Shown piece by piece: positions 1-8,930 of a stretch of 64,000 nucleotides of DNA. A program made the translations under genes and the position numbers. The notes under the pieces were generated by a model. That model was not told the origin of the DNA. It saw only the letters and a list, made by a program, of their open reading frames with translations, and ran no database searches. The first letter of the stretch is position 1; the number at the start of each line of letters is the position of its first letter. This stretch comes from DASVUS01 sp036388675. GTDB taxonomy: Bacteria > Armatimonadota > Abditibacteriia > Abditibacteriales > Abditibacteriaceae. The stretch covers positions 1-64,000 of the forward strand of contig DASVRI010000042.1 of assembly GCA_036388675.1 (NCBI GenBank), written 5' to 3'.

Positions 1-112
1 GCGTCTACAAGAAGCGCAGCCAACCCAGCCAACCCAGCCAACGCAAAAAGGGGACTGCTAGTGAATTCATTCCTTTGTCAGTAGCGGAGGTGCGCCGTCT
101 CCTCTATCGCTT

Positions 113-157
113 GCTATGGAAGCAGGTGCTATGGAAGCAGGTGCTATGGAAGCAGGC
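113..157. repeat. 15-bp tandem repeat, three copies
   Basis: Three head-to-tail copies of a 15-bp unit starting gctatggaag. The surrounding stretch 1-294 has no convincing gene. A 60-codon reading frame spans the repeat, but its translation has no recognisable character. Confidence 0.8.
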
Positions 158-169
158 TGCTCCGCCGCC

Positions 170-238
170 GTTTGTAGTGGCTTGGTCACAGTGGCGCCGT
201 CGCCATCAACTCAGGGCCAAACGCTGCCACTACAAAAC
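170..238 (-). terminator. Inverted repeat downstream of the ketosynthase pair
   Basis: TTTGTAGTGGC at 171-181 is matched by its complement near 226-236, with about 44 nt between the arms. It lies 57 nt past the stop of the minus-strand ketosynthase-like gene and could end that transcript. There is no clear U-tract. Nothing else is seen in the first 294 bases apart from short direct repeats. Confidence 0.35.
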
Positions 239-294
239 CCAGGTGCCATATGGATGACGTAACTGCGGCTGTAATGCTTAGGCTGGTTTGTCGA

Positions 295-1149
295 TTAAAA
301 GGCGCTGTTGGACGAAAGGAGCTGTTGGACGAAGTGAGCCAGCGACAGCGCGCTTGTCGCACCACCGCAGTTGCCGTAGCGGTCTGATAATGATTCGTCG
401 TTTAACGAGTGCTCGTTTAACGAGCACTCGTTGGCGGCATCGTCGAGTACTCGATTGTCAAGTTGGATGTGGTTTGCCGCATTGCGCTGTTCGGCATGAC
501 GCGCACTTTCCAGAACAAAGAAAATACTGGCTTCTCCAAGAGCCAATGCTCCAAGTGCGGCAGCAGGTTCAAGTGTGGCACGCGTTGGGGTGACGGCTTC
601 AACGCCGCCGCACACCATCGCTTGCGCATGGCCCAGTTGAATGGCGCCATGAGCCGCACGAACCGCCTCGATGCCGCTCTGAGTTCCGGCGCAAAACGTG
701 GTGTGATAGCCCTTTAAACCAAACTCGATGGCACACAGGGAAATCGGCGTGTTGAAGTAAGAATGAGAAAACAACAGTGGATTGGCCAGGCGTGTGCCGC
801 GCTCGGTCGCCTTGTCCCAGAACACTTTCATGGTTTCAATGCAGCCCACATGCGTGCCCAGCGAGATGCCGCACAGTTGTTCATGAGTACTCGTTTCATC
901 GTTAAGAGGCCACGATAAACCCGCATCGCGCAGGGCAAGAGCGCATCCGGCCAGTGCCAGGGCCGAGCAGCGGTCGAGATAAGTCTTTTGCGAAGTGAGG
1001 TAGTTTTCCAGCTTGAAGTCGGGCAGGGTAAATGCGTGGTTGTCGTTTTGTTTTGTCTCGCCGTGCAACGTTAAATCGCCGCGTGCCGTGATGCAGCCCA
1101 TACCGCTGAGAACAACTGTTTGCAATTCGCGTGTCATGTTCGTGCTCAT
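295..1149 (-). CDS. Ketosynthase-like protein lacking the C-terminal half of the fold
   Basis: The 284-residue product starts with the beta-ketoacyl synthase signature VVLSGMGCITARGD and has FCAGTQSG around the usual active-site cysteine. It then ends about 100 residues early. The two histidine motifs needed for decarboxylative condensation (HGTGT and the later H) are absent. Residues near 230-260 form a short repetitive SLN-rich insert encoded by a hairpin at 404-432. The start follows the stop of the upstream full-length fabF-type gene by 2 nt and has a GGGAG Shine-Dalgarno, so the two are translated together. It probably acts as a partner of that enzyme, like a chain-length factor, or is degenerating. 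Which lipid or polyketide it helps make cannot be seen. Confidence 0.75.
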   Translation of the reverse strand: MSTNMTRELQTVVLSGMGCITARGDLTLHGETKQNDNHAFTLPDFKLENYLTSQKTYLDRCSALALAGCALALRDAGLSWPLNDETSTHEQLCGISLGTHVGCIETMKVFWDKATERGTRLANPLLFSHSYFNTPISLCAIEFGLKGYHTTFCAGTQSGIEAVRAAHGAIQLGHAQAMVCGGVEAVTPTRATLEPAAALGALALGEASIFFVLESARHAEQRNAANHIQLDNRVLDDAANECSLNEHSLNDESLSDRYGNCGGATSALSLAHFVQQLLSSNSAF

Positions 1150-1151
1150 GG

Positions 1152-2369
1152 TTATACCACTCCCAGCACGAGACACGCGTTGTTGCCGCCAATGCCCGAT
1201 GAATTAGAAAGAGCAATGCGAGGCCGTGCATCGCCTTCTGAGCGCCTTGCGATATTCGGCACATAGTCGAGGTCGCATTCCGGGTCGGGCGCCTGATAGT
1301 TGAGCGTCGGCGGCAGAACACCCTCGATCAGTGCATAGGTTGTGGCAATCGCTTCGAGCGCACCGGCAGCGGCCATGGTGTGGCTGGTGGCTGCCTTGAT
1401 GGAGGACACCGGCACCTGTGCAGCACGTTCACCGAGTACTCGTTTGATGGCTTGCGTCTCAGCCAAGTCATTATATTGCGTGCCCGTACCGTGCGCGTTG
1501 ATGTAACCGATGTCATCGGCTGCAACGCCCGCATCGCGCAGAGCACCTGTCATGACGGCGTGCAAACCGGCTCCTTCTTTGTCGGGTGCGGTCAGGTGGT
1601 AAGCGTTGTTATTGACGGCCCATCCCAGCACTTCGGCATACACTTTGGCGTTGCGTCGCTGCGCCGATTCCCAGGTTTCCAGCACAATTATTCCTGCGCC
1701 TTCGCCGAAGATGGTACCGTTTCTGTTGGCATCGAAAGGCCGACATTCGTCCGGTGAGATGGTGCGCAAAATCGAAAGCCCGGCCAGACTGGACAGTCCC
1801 AGGCCATCGTGCCCGCCGGCCAGAGCGATGTTGCAACGCCCCAGACGCAGCCAGTCGCAAGCCAGGCCGATGGCGTTGCCGCCGCTGCTGCAAGCATTGG
1901 TCAATGTGACGCGCGGCCCGCTTATTTCCAGATGCTGCGCGGTGTAATCAACCGCGTGCTCGGGCGTGAATTGTTGAAATAGTTCGGCATCAACTGAAGT
2001 ACCGGCTTCAGAACCATCTTCTCGCGCCTGTTCGCACACGAACTCCCACGAAGCTGCACCCGCGAAATTGGTGGAGAAAACCAGGCCCGCAGAATTCAAA
2101 TCGGCTGGTAACAGGTGCGCATCGGCGATGGCTTCGTATGCGGCGGCAAAGGCGAACTGTGATGCTTCATCGCAATCGCCCTCATCGCCGTAGAGGCTCC
2201 AGTCGAAGCCGCGCACTTCTCCACCGTTTGCGTTACGCAGGCCGGTGGTGTCAATCTTTTCAATCGGTGCGATGCCGCTTTTGCCCGCAATGAGTGCCGC
2301 CCAGAACGACGGCACATCCACGCCCAGTGGCGATACGCAACCCATTCCCGTTATGACAACTCGCTGCAT
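1152..2369 (-). CDS. fabF: Beta-ketoacyl-ACP synthase II family enzyme
   Basis: The 405-residue cytoplasmic condensing enzyme of fatty-acid or polyketide synthesis joins malonyl-ACP to a growing acyl chain. The full thiolase-fold set is present: N-terminal VVITGMGCVSPLG, catalytic Cys in NACSSGGNAIG (about residue 160), His in NAHGTGTQYND (about 300) and the second His in ATSHTMAAAGALE (about 335). ATG at 2369 was chosen over an upstream GTG at 2387 because a GGAAG Shine-Dalgarno sits 9 nt before it. It is followed at once by a truncated ketosynthase-like gene. That pairing recalls KS/chain-length-factor pairs of type II polyketide or aryl-polyene systems, so a dedicated product is possible. 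Housekeeping FabF is the alternative. Confidence 0.85.
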   Translation of the reverse strand: MQRVVITGMGCVSPLGVDVPSFWAALIAGKSGIAPIEKIDTTGLRNANGGEVRGFDWSLYGDEGDCDEASQFAFAAAYEAIADAHLLPADLNSAGLVFSTNFAGAASWEFVCEQAREDGSEAGTSVDAELFQQFTPEHAVDYTAQHLEISGPRVTLTNACSSGGNAIGLACDWLRLGRCNIALAGGHDGLGLSSLAGLSILRTISPDECRPFDANRNGTIFGEGAGIIVLETWESAQRRNAKVYAEVLGWAVNNNAYHLTAPDKEGAGLHAVMTGALRDAGVAADDIGYINAHGTGTQYNDLAETQAIKRVLGERAAQVPVSSIKAATSHTMAAAGALEAIATTYALIEGVLPPTLNYQAPDPECDLDYVPNIARRSEGDARPRIALSNSSGIGGNNACLVLGVV

Positions 2370-2563
2370 AATATTGATCTTCCGCACAAGAATATGAAAT
2401 TAGAGTTCTGCAACACAGTCAAGTGGCGTCGTGCTCTGTGCGAGTGCAAACGAGGGTCAAACGCCAAAGGCCTGGTTTTCGCAGATTTGTTCTTTCGTGT
2501 CATACTACATTTGCCGTTTGGCGATGTCTAATCCAGTCATTCTGCTCCAAACAGAGGCGACGT

Positions 2564-2992
2564 ATGAGAAGCAAGAAGTCGAAGCACACGAACCTCCAAA
2601 AGTCTGCGGCAGCTTCCGGCGAGTGCCCCAACTGCCACGATTATATGCAGCAAGCCGAAATCTGCTGCGAGCAGGCTCGCGCCGCCGCGCGATTAAAACG
2701 CTTGAAAGCGGCCTGCGGCTTGTTTGCCACAGCACAATCGTTACTGACACGTGCCGTCTCGCTGGGCGGCGACGCCTGCTCCGAAGCGCGAGAACGCCTG
2801 AACAGCATTTCGGCGGAAATGGCGACTTACTGCGAACTGGCTAAAAGCGCCGCTCGCCCCATCCACCAGACCAAAACGCCCCTGATGAATCCGGCTGCGA
2901 TGCGTTCCTCAGCGGGCGCACTCGATTCGCATACGGCATCTCAACACGCGGTGCGCGATCAACATTCATGGCCGCGCCGCGACGTTTCTTAG
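2564..2992 (+). CDS. Small hypothetical protein with a helical Cys-containing core
   Basis: The 142-residue product is not recognised. The N-terminus is lysine-rich (MRSKKSKH). Next come a CPNCHDYM motif and a region of about 70 residues that reads as two or three amphipathic helices (QAEICCEQARAAARLKRLKAAC and SEARERLNSISAEM), then a low-complexity tail. It diverges from fabF. ATG at 2564 has a GAGG Shine-Dalgarno 6 nt upstream. A longer frame open from 2423 has no ribosome site and poor coding character, so the internal start is preferred. Confidence 0.6.
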   Translation: MRSKKSKHTNLQKSAAASGECPNCHDYMQQAEICCEQARAAARLKRLKAACGLFATAQSLLTRAVSLGGDACSEARERLNSISAEMATYCELAKSAARPIHQTKTPLMNPAAMRSSAGALDSHTASQHAVRDQHSWPRRDVS

Positions 2993-3054
2993 CAGCAACC
3001 AATTTGTCGTCTTGTGAGTACTCGCTGCACAATCGAGATAATCGATTGTAAGCG

Positions 3055-5139
3055 CTAATTGGTCGGCGCAATTGTCGCTGCCTGAGGAGTCAACGGTGCA
3101 GTGGCCGTTGACTCCTCAGGCAATTGCCAGTTGTTGTCGAAGTATCCGGCGGCGATGGCGTTGTTGGTGGCATCGCTGATGTCGAATGTGTTGTTGAAGA
3201 CAATGTAATCGGGCAGCAAATCAAACTTGTGATTGACCGGCAGCGCCGCGCCCCAGTAAGTTCCCGACTGCACCACGATCATGCGCCCATTGCTAAACGG
3301 CGACGGATAGCATAGCACCAGCCCCAGATTATCTGCGGTGAATTTCTCTTTGTTCAGGCGATAACCATCGGATGTCAGTTCCACCGGCAGGCGTTCGGCG
3401 GCTTCGGCGATGAGGGAGTTGGTTTCGCGCGTGCCAAAAAGAATCAGGTTGTAATTCTTACGATCTTGCGCGGTGACATCGCGGTCGGCCTTTATCGGCG
3501 GTAGGCCATCGGCGTATTCCTGCCACTCCTGCGCAAAGCGACGTGCGTTCGCCTGGTCGCCGGGCGCTTGTCGTGTCGGTTCCGCCGCAGCGCGCGTGCC
3601 ATATACCAGCAAAAACGGGTCGCGATAGCATTCGCGAATGGGGCCGCTCTGGCGCGGCGTTTTGATTCCGGGATACGTTGCTTCGGCTGCGCCTCCGGTT
3701 GTTGTGCGGCTCCAGCGAATCGGTTGTGCAGCGTTGTAGGTTTGCGTCTGCGCCTTACCGTTGACCTCTAATGACAGCGGCTTGCCGGCTTCGATCAGTT
3801 CTGCGGGCGGTTGCAGTGTGAATGCTGCAACGTTGCGCGCATTGACTTTGATGGCGTTACCGGCGCCCAGATTAACTTCAAGGCGCGCCGCTTCGCCGTA
3901 GGTTTCGAAAGCTTCAATAGTGGCCCAGTAAGCGCGATTGTTGCGCAAGTTCTGCGTGTTATACACGATGCGGCGTGGCGCCGGTGCGCGGCGTAGTTTG
4001 CCGGCCCAATCGAGCGCCAGTTGATAAGAAGCGGCACGCCAGTAAATGTAGTGATCGCCATCGGTGATTTCGCGGTAGCGCACTGGATACCTGAGTACTC
4101 GCAAATCGTTGTAAAACAGGCGCGAGTGTGCCACGGGAACCAGGGTGTCTTGCGCGCCATGTTGCAAAAACAGCGGCAGATGCAGCGCGTTTTCGTGCAG
4201 CGTGCGCGGGTCATCCGACTCATAAAGCGCGCGCTTCCACGGCAGCACATCGTCCCGGCGCAGGCGCAGCCATTCGTAAATATCGGTGCGCGCCGCCATC
4301 GGCGCCAATCCGGCCCACAGGTGTGGCGTGTGTAAGCCAACTGCAAGCGCCCCATAACCACCCATTGAAGCGCCCATTAGAACTGTGCGATTCGGGTCGA
4401 CGCTGTAACGTTTCTGCACTTCTTCGAGTACTCGCAGCGTATCGTCCTCGCCGATTTGCAAAAAGTCGGAGTTGCGTCGGCCATAAGGCACGGCAAAGAT
4501 CATGTTGCGCTGCGTGGCCAGGCTCCATGTCGAGGCAGCGGGAATCCACGGCTCTGCCTTGTTGATATTCGGGTCGTAGCCGTGCAGAAAAACGACAAGC
4601 GGATATTTCTGTCGTGCGGAATAGCCTTTGGGCAGGAACACCCAGTAAGGCTGCGCCGAACCGTCGTTAGCGGCGATATAAGCGCGTTCGTGCATCTGCG
4701 TCGGGGCAGCGAGAACGGCATCGCCGCGCGCTTTCTCGATGGTTTCTGCGCGATCGAGAAACGCCGCCAACTTGTTTTGCACCGTCCACGGCGCGTAGGT
4801 GTAGCCTCTTTGCAGTTCGGTCAGCAGCAGGCGCGCCTGTTCCAGCTTGAAGCGCCACAGCGCGAGGTTTTGCGCATCAGCCGGGCCGATGCCGTCCACG
4901 ACACGTTTTTCTGCGGCTTCAAGACGGCTGCGCAACGCGTCGAGAGAATTCGTTGCATTAGCGCCTCCAATTATAAAGTCATCAACTGCTGCGCTGGAAC
5001 GACTTGTTCGCGCGTTGGGTGCCTGTGCATGTGCGACGTGAACACTTGCAAGCATCAAGCTCGTAAGCGTTACGCTGGTAAGAAATGTTGCGCTTAGAAC
5101 AACGGTGATAGTGCAACGCAAAAGGAAAGAACGCGGCAT
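3055..5139 (-). CDS. Secreted alpha/beta-hydrolase (esterase/peptidase S9-like)
   Basis: The 694-residue exported hydrolase has a signal peptide of about 38 residues (cleavage near VAHAQA). A helical N-terminal region of about 120 residues precedes the catalytic domain. That domain shows the oxyanion region FLHGYDPN, nucleophile elbow GASMGGYGAL (Ser), acid in HGAQDTLVP and His in DGDHYIYW, which is a complete triad. A beta-rich C-terminal domain of about 280 residues follows, of the kind seen in secreted feruloyl-esterase-like and PHB-depolymerase-like proteins. The substrate is unknown. The last 20 codons coincide with a perfect 17-bp hairpin (3080-3121). Confidence 0.8.
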   Translation of the reverse strand: MPRSFLLRCTITVVLSATFLTSVTLTSLMLASVHVAHAQAPNARTSRSSAAVDDFIIGGANATNSLDALRSRLEAAEKRVVDGIGPADAQNLALWRFKLEQARLLLTELQRGYTYAPWTVQNKLAAFLDRAETIEKARGDAVLAAPTQMHERAYIAANDGSAQPYWVFLPKGYSARQKYPLVVFLHGYDPNINKAEPWIPAASTWSLATQRNMIFAVPYGRRNSDFLQIGEDDTLRVLEEVQKRYSVDPNRTVLMGASMGGYGALAVGLHTPHLWAGLAPMAARTDIYEWLRLRRDDVLPWKRALYESDDPRTLHENALHLPLFLQHGAQDTLVPVAHSRLFYNDLRVLRYPVRYREITDGDHYIYWRAASYQLALDWAGKLRRAPAPRRIVYNTQNLRNNRAYWATIEAFETYGEAARLEVNLGAGNAIKVNARNVAAFTLQPPAELIEAGKPLSLEVNGKAQTQTYNAAQPIRWSRTTTGGAAEATYPGIKTPRQSGPIRECYRDPFLLVYGTRAAAEPTRQAPGDQANARRFAQEWQEYADGLPPIKADRDVTAQDRKNYNLILFGTRETNSLIAEAAERLPVELTSDGYRLNKEKFTADNLGLVLCYPSPFSNGRMIVVQSGTYWGAALPVNHKFDLLPDYIVFNNTFDISDATNNAIAAGYFDNNWQLPEESTATAPLTPQAATIAPTN
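3080..3121. repeat. 17-bp-arm perfect hairpin inside the end of the esterase gene
   Basis: Arms at 3080-3096 and 3105-3121 pair without a mismatch around an 8-nt loop. The hairpin encodes part of the C-terminal PEESTATAPLTPQ stretch, about 25 nt before the stop. It could serve as a terminator that overlaps the coding end, or be an inserted palindrome tolerated in a disordered tail. Confidence 0.8.
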
Positions 5140-5149
5140 AAAGTAGAAA

Positions 5150-5189
5150 AGAAGGCATACGAGTTCAATCGAGTACTCGTATGCCTTCT
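5150..5189 (-). terminator. Hairpin terminator after glyA containing the GAGTACTC motif
   Basis: Arms of 15 bp (5150-5164 and 5175-5189) surround a 10-nt loop, 23 nt past the glyA stop and just before the esterase start. The dispersed octamer at 5171-5178 straddles the loop and the start of the right arm. Confidence 0.7.
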
Positions 5190-5211
5190 GCGAACGTCGC
5201 GACGAACGTGT

Positions 5212-6552
5212 TTAACCTTGTGTTGAAGCGGCGCTTTGTGGCGCAGCGTCTTGCGTCGAAATTTGCGAAGCCGGGACGTTGTTTTCATTACCATACAGTG
5301 GCGCGCCTTCGTACAGCGGGAAGCGGGCGCAGATTTCATCAACGCGTTTCGAGAGTTTCAGCAACGCCATCTCGTCGCCGCGTGCGCGAACCGCCTGCAC
5401 GATGATGTCCGCGATTTGGCGCATTTCGTCTTCTTTCATGCCGCGCGACGTGACAGCCGGCGTTCCCAGTCGCACACCACTCGTTACCAGCGGCGGGCGC
5501 GGATCGAACGGAATCTGGTTTTTATTGCAAGTGATGCCAACACTTTCCAGCAGTTCTTCGCCTTCTTTTCCGGTGACTTGCGCCGGTGTAAGATCGACCA
5601 GCATCAGGTGATTGTCGGTGCCGCCCGTCACCAGACGCAAGCCGCCCTGCATCAATCCCTGCGCCATAGCGTGCGCATTCTTGCGAATTTGCTGCTGGTA
5701 AATCTTGAAGCCCGGTTGCAGCGCTTCGCCAAAGCACACGGCCTTGGCCGCAATGACGTGCATCAGCGGGCCGCCTTGAAGTCCGGGCATGATGGCCTTG
5801 TCAATCGCCTGCGCATATTGCGCCTTGCACAAGATGAGACCGGCGCGCGGGCCGCGCAGCGTTTTATGTGTTGTCGTGGTGACGAAGTCGGCGTGCGGAA
5901 CGGGGTTAGGATATTCGCCTGCTGCCACCAGGCCTGCCACGTGCGCCATGTCGACCATGAGGTAAGCGCCTACGCTGTCGGCGATTTCGCGGAATTTCGA
6001 CCAGTCGATGACGCGCGGATAAGCGGAGAATCCAGCCACGATCATCTTGGGCTTATGTTCCTGCGCGAGTGCGTTGACTTCATCGTAGTCGATGCGCTCG
6101 GTTTCTTTGTTCAGGCCATAAGCCACGGCGTTGTAAATCTTGCCACTGAAGCTCATTTTGTGGCCGTGCGTGAGGTGTCCGCCGGCGGGCAGGCCCATGC
6201 CCAGAAGCGTGTCGCCGGGTTGTAGCATCGCCAGGTAAACGCCTGCGTTGGCCTGGCTCCCTGCGTGTGGCTGCACGTTGGCGTGCTCGGCACCGAACAG
6301 CTTTTTGGCACGCTCGATAGCGATGGTTTCCACCACGTCCACAAATTCGCAGCCGCCGTAGTAACGCTTGCCCGGATAGCCTTCAGCGTATTTGTTGGTC
6401 ATGACGCTGCCGGTTGCTTCCAGCACAGCCTCGCTGGTGAAGTTTTCGGAAGCGATCAGCTCCAATTTGCCGCGCTGACGACCCAGTTCATTCTGGATGG
6501 CCTGTGCGACCTCGGGGTCGGTTTGCGTAAGATGTGGAAGATCAAATGTCAT
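5212..6552 (-). CDS. glyA: Serine hydroxymethyltransferase
   Basis: The 446-residue PLP enzyme interconverts serine and glycine with transfer of a one-carbon unit to tetrahydrofolate. Seen are the N-terminal LELIASENFTSEAV, YPGKRYYGG, GSQANAGVYLAML and the Schiff-base lysine in TTTTHKTLRGPRAG (about residue 235). The C-terminus carries an extra tail of about 30 residues rich in Ala, Ser and Gln, beyond the usual 415-420. ATG at 6552 has an AAAGGA ribosome site. It starts 12 nt after the DUF4091 gene, so it may share that transcript. No copy of the dispersed octamer lies within the gene. Confidence 0.97.
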   Translation of the reverse strand: MTFDLPHLTQTDPEVAQAIQNELGRQRGKLELIASENFTSEAVLEATGSVMTNKYAEGYPGKRYYGGCEFVDVVETIAIERAKKLFGAEHANVQPHAGSQANAGVYLAMLQPGDTLLGMGLPAGGHLTHGHKMSFSGKIYNAVAYGLNKETERIDYDEVNALAQEHKPKMIVAGFSAYPRVIDWSKFREIADSVGAYLMVDMAHVAGLVAAGEYPNPVPHADFVTTTTHKTLRGPRAGLILCKAQYAQAIDKAIMPGLQGGPLMHVIAAKAVCFGEALQPGFKIYQQQIRKNAHAMAQGLMQGGLRLVTGGTDNHLMLVDLTPAQVTGKEGEELLESVGITCNKNQIPFDPRPPLVTSGVRLGTPAVTSRGMKEDEMRQIADIIVQAVRARGDEMALLKLSKRVDEICARFPLYEGAPLYGNENNVPASQISTQDAAPQSAASTQG

Positions 6553-6564
6553 GAGGCGTGTCCT

Positions 6565-8862
6565 TTACCGTTGTGTCTTGTTTGTAGCCGGTTTATCGAG
6601 TACTCGGGCCGCTGTCGGCTGTTTCGTTTCCGCTTTTGATTTTAGCCCATCGCCCGAAAGAGTGGCAATCGGCATCAGATAAACATCGCCCGCATCGGGC
6701 CAGGCGCGCAACACAACGCGGGTTCCCGTCGCCGCGTGCGTGGTGCGGCGCAAAGCATTGAAACGAAACTTCGTGGCGTTGCCTGTGGCGTCGCCAAGCA
6801 CTGAAAGCGGAATCTGCATTTCAACATCGTAATAGCCGTTGAAGTGCTGCTGCGCCGCTGTCCAATTCACGCCTTCAACGCGAAATTGCCCTTCGCGCGT
6901 ATGCCGCTCGACGACGCGGTTGCCTTTTTGCGTCAGCACGAAGCGCCAGCGCTCGTGAGCATCGAAAGGGGCCAGATCGACCGCGACCCATTCGCCCTGA
7001 GTACTCGCATTAGTGCGGCAGCGCAGCGCGACATAAAGGTTATTCTTATCGTGCGCAAGATTCAGTGATACCCAGTTATGGCGATTTGCTGCACTATCCG
7101 GGTGCTCAAACACTGTGAGTGCTTTTGCCGTTGCAGGCCACTCATCGTTGTCGATTCGGCCATTCACAATGGGTTGGTTAAGGGGGATGTGAAGTTTCCA
7201 ATCGAGAAGTTCGTAAATGACCGCATGAGAGATGTGATCCAAACCGATCAACTCGGCGCTGGCGCGAGCTGCGCGCAGGCGTGAGTCAATTAAAACATCA
7301 CGTAGCCATTGAATCTTATCTTCACGGAAGGCAGAGGTCAGCGCGAACGTGTCAAGCGCCTGCGGGTCAAACTCGGCTGCATTAATTGGTTTAAACCCCG
7401 TAAGGGCAACTTCGCGCTTTGTTGGCGATGCAGCACGCAACAACTCATAATCTTCAATCGCATCGCGTAAGAGTATGAGGCGAATGCTGGGCATCGGGCC
7501 GCTGCCGCCAACCAGTTCAGAAGGGTAAAGCAGCGTGCCGTCTCCATTAGTCCCGGCAAACGATTGAATGTTCTCCAATGGTTTTGGCCCCCAACCGTGC
7601 GCCATCGAGTACACAAATCCGGTGATGCCGTATCGCGCCATCATCCAGCCGTAAACACGCACCGCAGCCGCATCGTCATCGACCAGCCAGGTCGGGTAGG
7701 GGTTCTTTGGCTCCACCATCGTGTACCACCACGTTTCGCGGCCTTTCTTGCGTTCCGCTTCAAGCATCCTAAGGTCGAGGTGACCCAAACCGAAATGATC
7801 GCCGATGTTGGGGCACCATATATCGACCGCGTCTTTCAATGATTGATTGGGATGCGCCGTCACGAGGTGCTTCACGCGCGGGTCGATACCGTGCAGTTTT
7901 TGTGTCGTGTCGCGCACTTCGGCGTAGCGCTCGGGTGCTGGTTCGTCGATATGATAGTAGTAGGCTTTGTGCAGCGTATTGGTCTTCTTAAGCTGTTCAA
8001 GCGCGGGCGCAAAATCGGTGCTGCTCAGATGTGGCAGGCGCACGCTGAGTACTCGCGAATCCCTGAGATAACTCGTGGCGGCTTCGCTGTTCCAGGCAAC
8101 GGGCAAATCGTAGGCGTTGAGGCGGTAATCGAGCAGAAAATCGTAATACTGCTTTTTCGTTGCGGCGAATTGCGCATCGTCCAGCGGCTTCCAGTTTTTC
8201 GCATACCAGTCGCGCACCACATCGTAATAGACCGCGACGTTGGCGCGCATTGTCGGTGGCGGCATTGTTACGGATGCGACGGTTAATTTCGCCGTCACCG
8301 ACTTGCGACTTGTGCCGGTTGCCACGACCAACTTCCCCGAGTACTCGCCGGGCGCTGCATTGCGCGGAACTTGCACTGCGACCCAGAACACAACCGAGCG
8401 CCGTGCTGCGACATTAACTGTTGGCTGCAAGCGCAGCGGAATCAAAGCGTCCGGCCACCACAACTTCTCCAAACGCCGGTTGCCGCTCGGCTTGTCGATG
8501 TAAACGTAGTTCTCTCGGAAAAGCTGAATATTGTCTGATGCAATGACATTGCTCTTACCACGCGTGAAGCCACTCGCCGAAAGCGCCACATTTTGCAAAG
8601 CGACATCTCCCGCTGTCACCACAACCTGAAACGATTCCCATTCGCCGCGTGCCGCTTGCAGATGAATTGGCGCAGCCGAGAACGGTTCGAGGTCCCCCGG
8701 CGCGGTGGCCGTCAACTTTTGCAGCGACGAGGCCGTGTGAATTTGCCAGTCGGTTGTTCTATCAGGCTCTGCCTTAGCGGCGTGAACAACAGGCGCATAG
8801 CAAAGAGCCGTGGCGATGGCCACGGCTCCAAGTCTTAAAATGCAGGAACGAAACAAGTTCAC
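6565..8862 (-). CDS. Secreted DUF4091 glycan-active protein with CBM9-like C-terminal domain
   Basis: The product has about 765 residues: signal peptide (cleavage near VVHAAKA), a beta-rich N-terminal domain, a TIM-barrel-like central region and the DUF4091 signature near 450-500 (GDGTLLYPS, SIRLILLRDAIEDYELL). This signature marks uncharacterised glycoside-hydrolase-like proteins. Residues from about 570 on look like a family 9-type carbohydrate-binding domain (NGRIDNDEWPATAKAL, LNLAHDKNNLYVALRC). GTG at 8862 is preferred because GGAG lies 5 nt upstream. ATG at 8877 is the alternative and adds five residues. The likely role is extracytoplasmic handling of plant or microbial polysaccharide; the substrate is unknown. 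Confidence 0.8.
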   Translation of the reverse strand: MNLFRSCILRLGAVAIATALCYAPVVHAAKAEPDRTTDWQIHTASSLQKLTATAPGDLEPFSAAPIHLQAARGEWESFQVVVTAGDVALQNVALSASGFTRGKSNVIASDNIQLFRENYVYIDKPSGNRRLEKLWWPDALIPLRLQPTVNVAARRSVVFWVAVQVPRNAAPGEYSGKLVVATGTSRKSVTAKLTVASVTMPPPTMRANVAVYYDVVRDWYAKNWKPLDDAQFAATKKQYYDFLLDYRLNAYDLPVAWNSEAATSYLRDSRVLSVRLPHLSSTDFAPALEQLKKTNTLHKAYYYHIDEPAPERYAEVRDTTQKLHGIDPRVKHLVTAHPNQSLKDAVDIWCPNIGDHFGLGHLDLRMLEAERKKGRETWWYTMVEPKNPYPTWLVDDDAAAVRVYGWMMARYGITGFVYSMAHGWGPKPLENIQSFAGTNGDGTLLYPSELVGGSGPMPSIRLILLRDAIEDYELLRAASPTKREVALTGFKPINAAEFDPQALDTFALTSAFREDKIQWLRDVLIDSRLRAARASAELIGLDHISHAVIYELLDWKLHIPLNQPIVNGRIDNDEWPATAKALTVFEHPDSAANRHNWVSLNLAHDKNNLYVALRCRTNASTQGEWVAVDLAPFDAHERWRFVLTQKGNRVVERHTREGQFRVEGVNWTAAQQHFNGYYDVEMQIPLSVLGDATGNATKFRFNALRRTTHAATGTRVVLRAWPDAGDVYLMPIATLSGDGLKSKAETKQPTAARVLDKPATNKTQR

Positions 8863-8930
8863 GGCTTCTCCACGCATAATGTATGCGATCGGCGGAATTG
8901 AGTACTCGACGAATGTCTCACGCTGCCGCC

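Noticed and set aside
75..257. 60-codon reading frame on the plus strand at the left edge
   Set aside because: It consists largely of a 15-bp tandem repeat and has no protein character or clear role. It is treated as non-coding.
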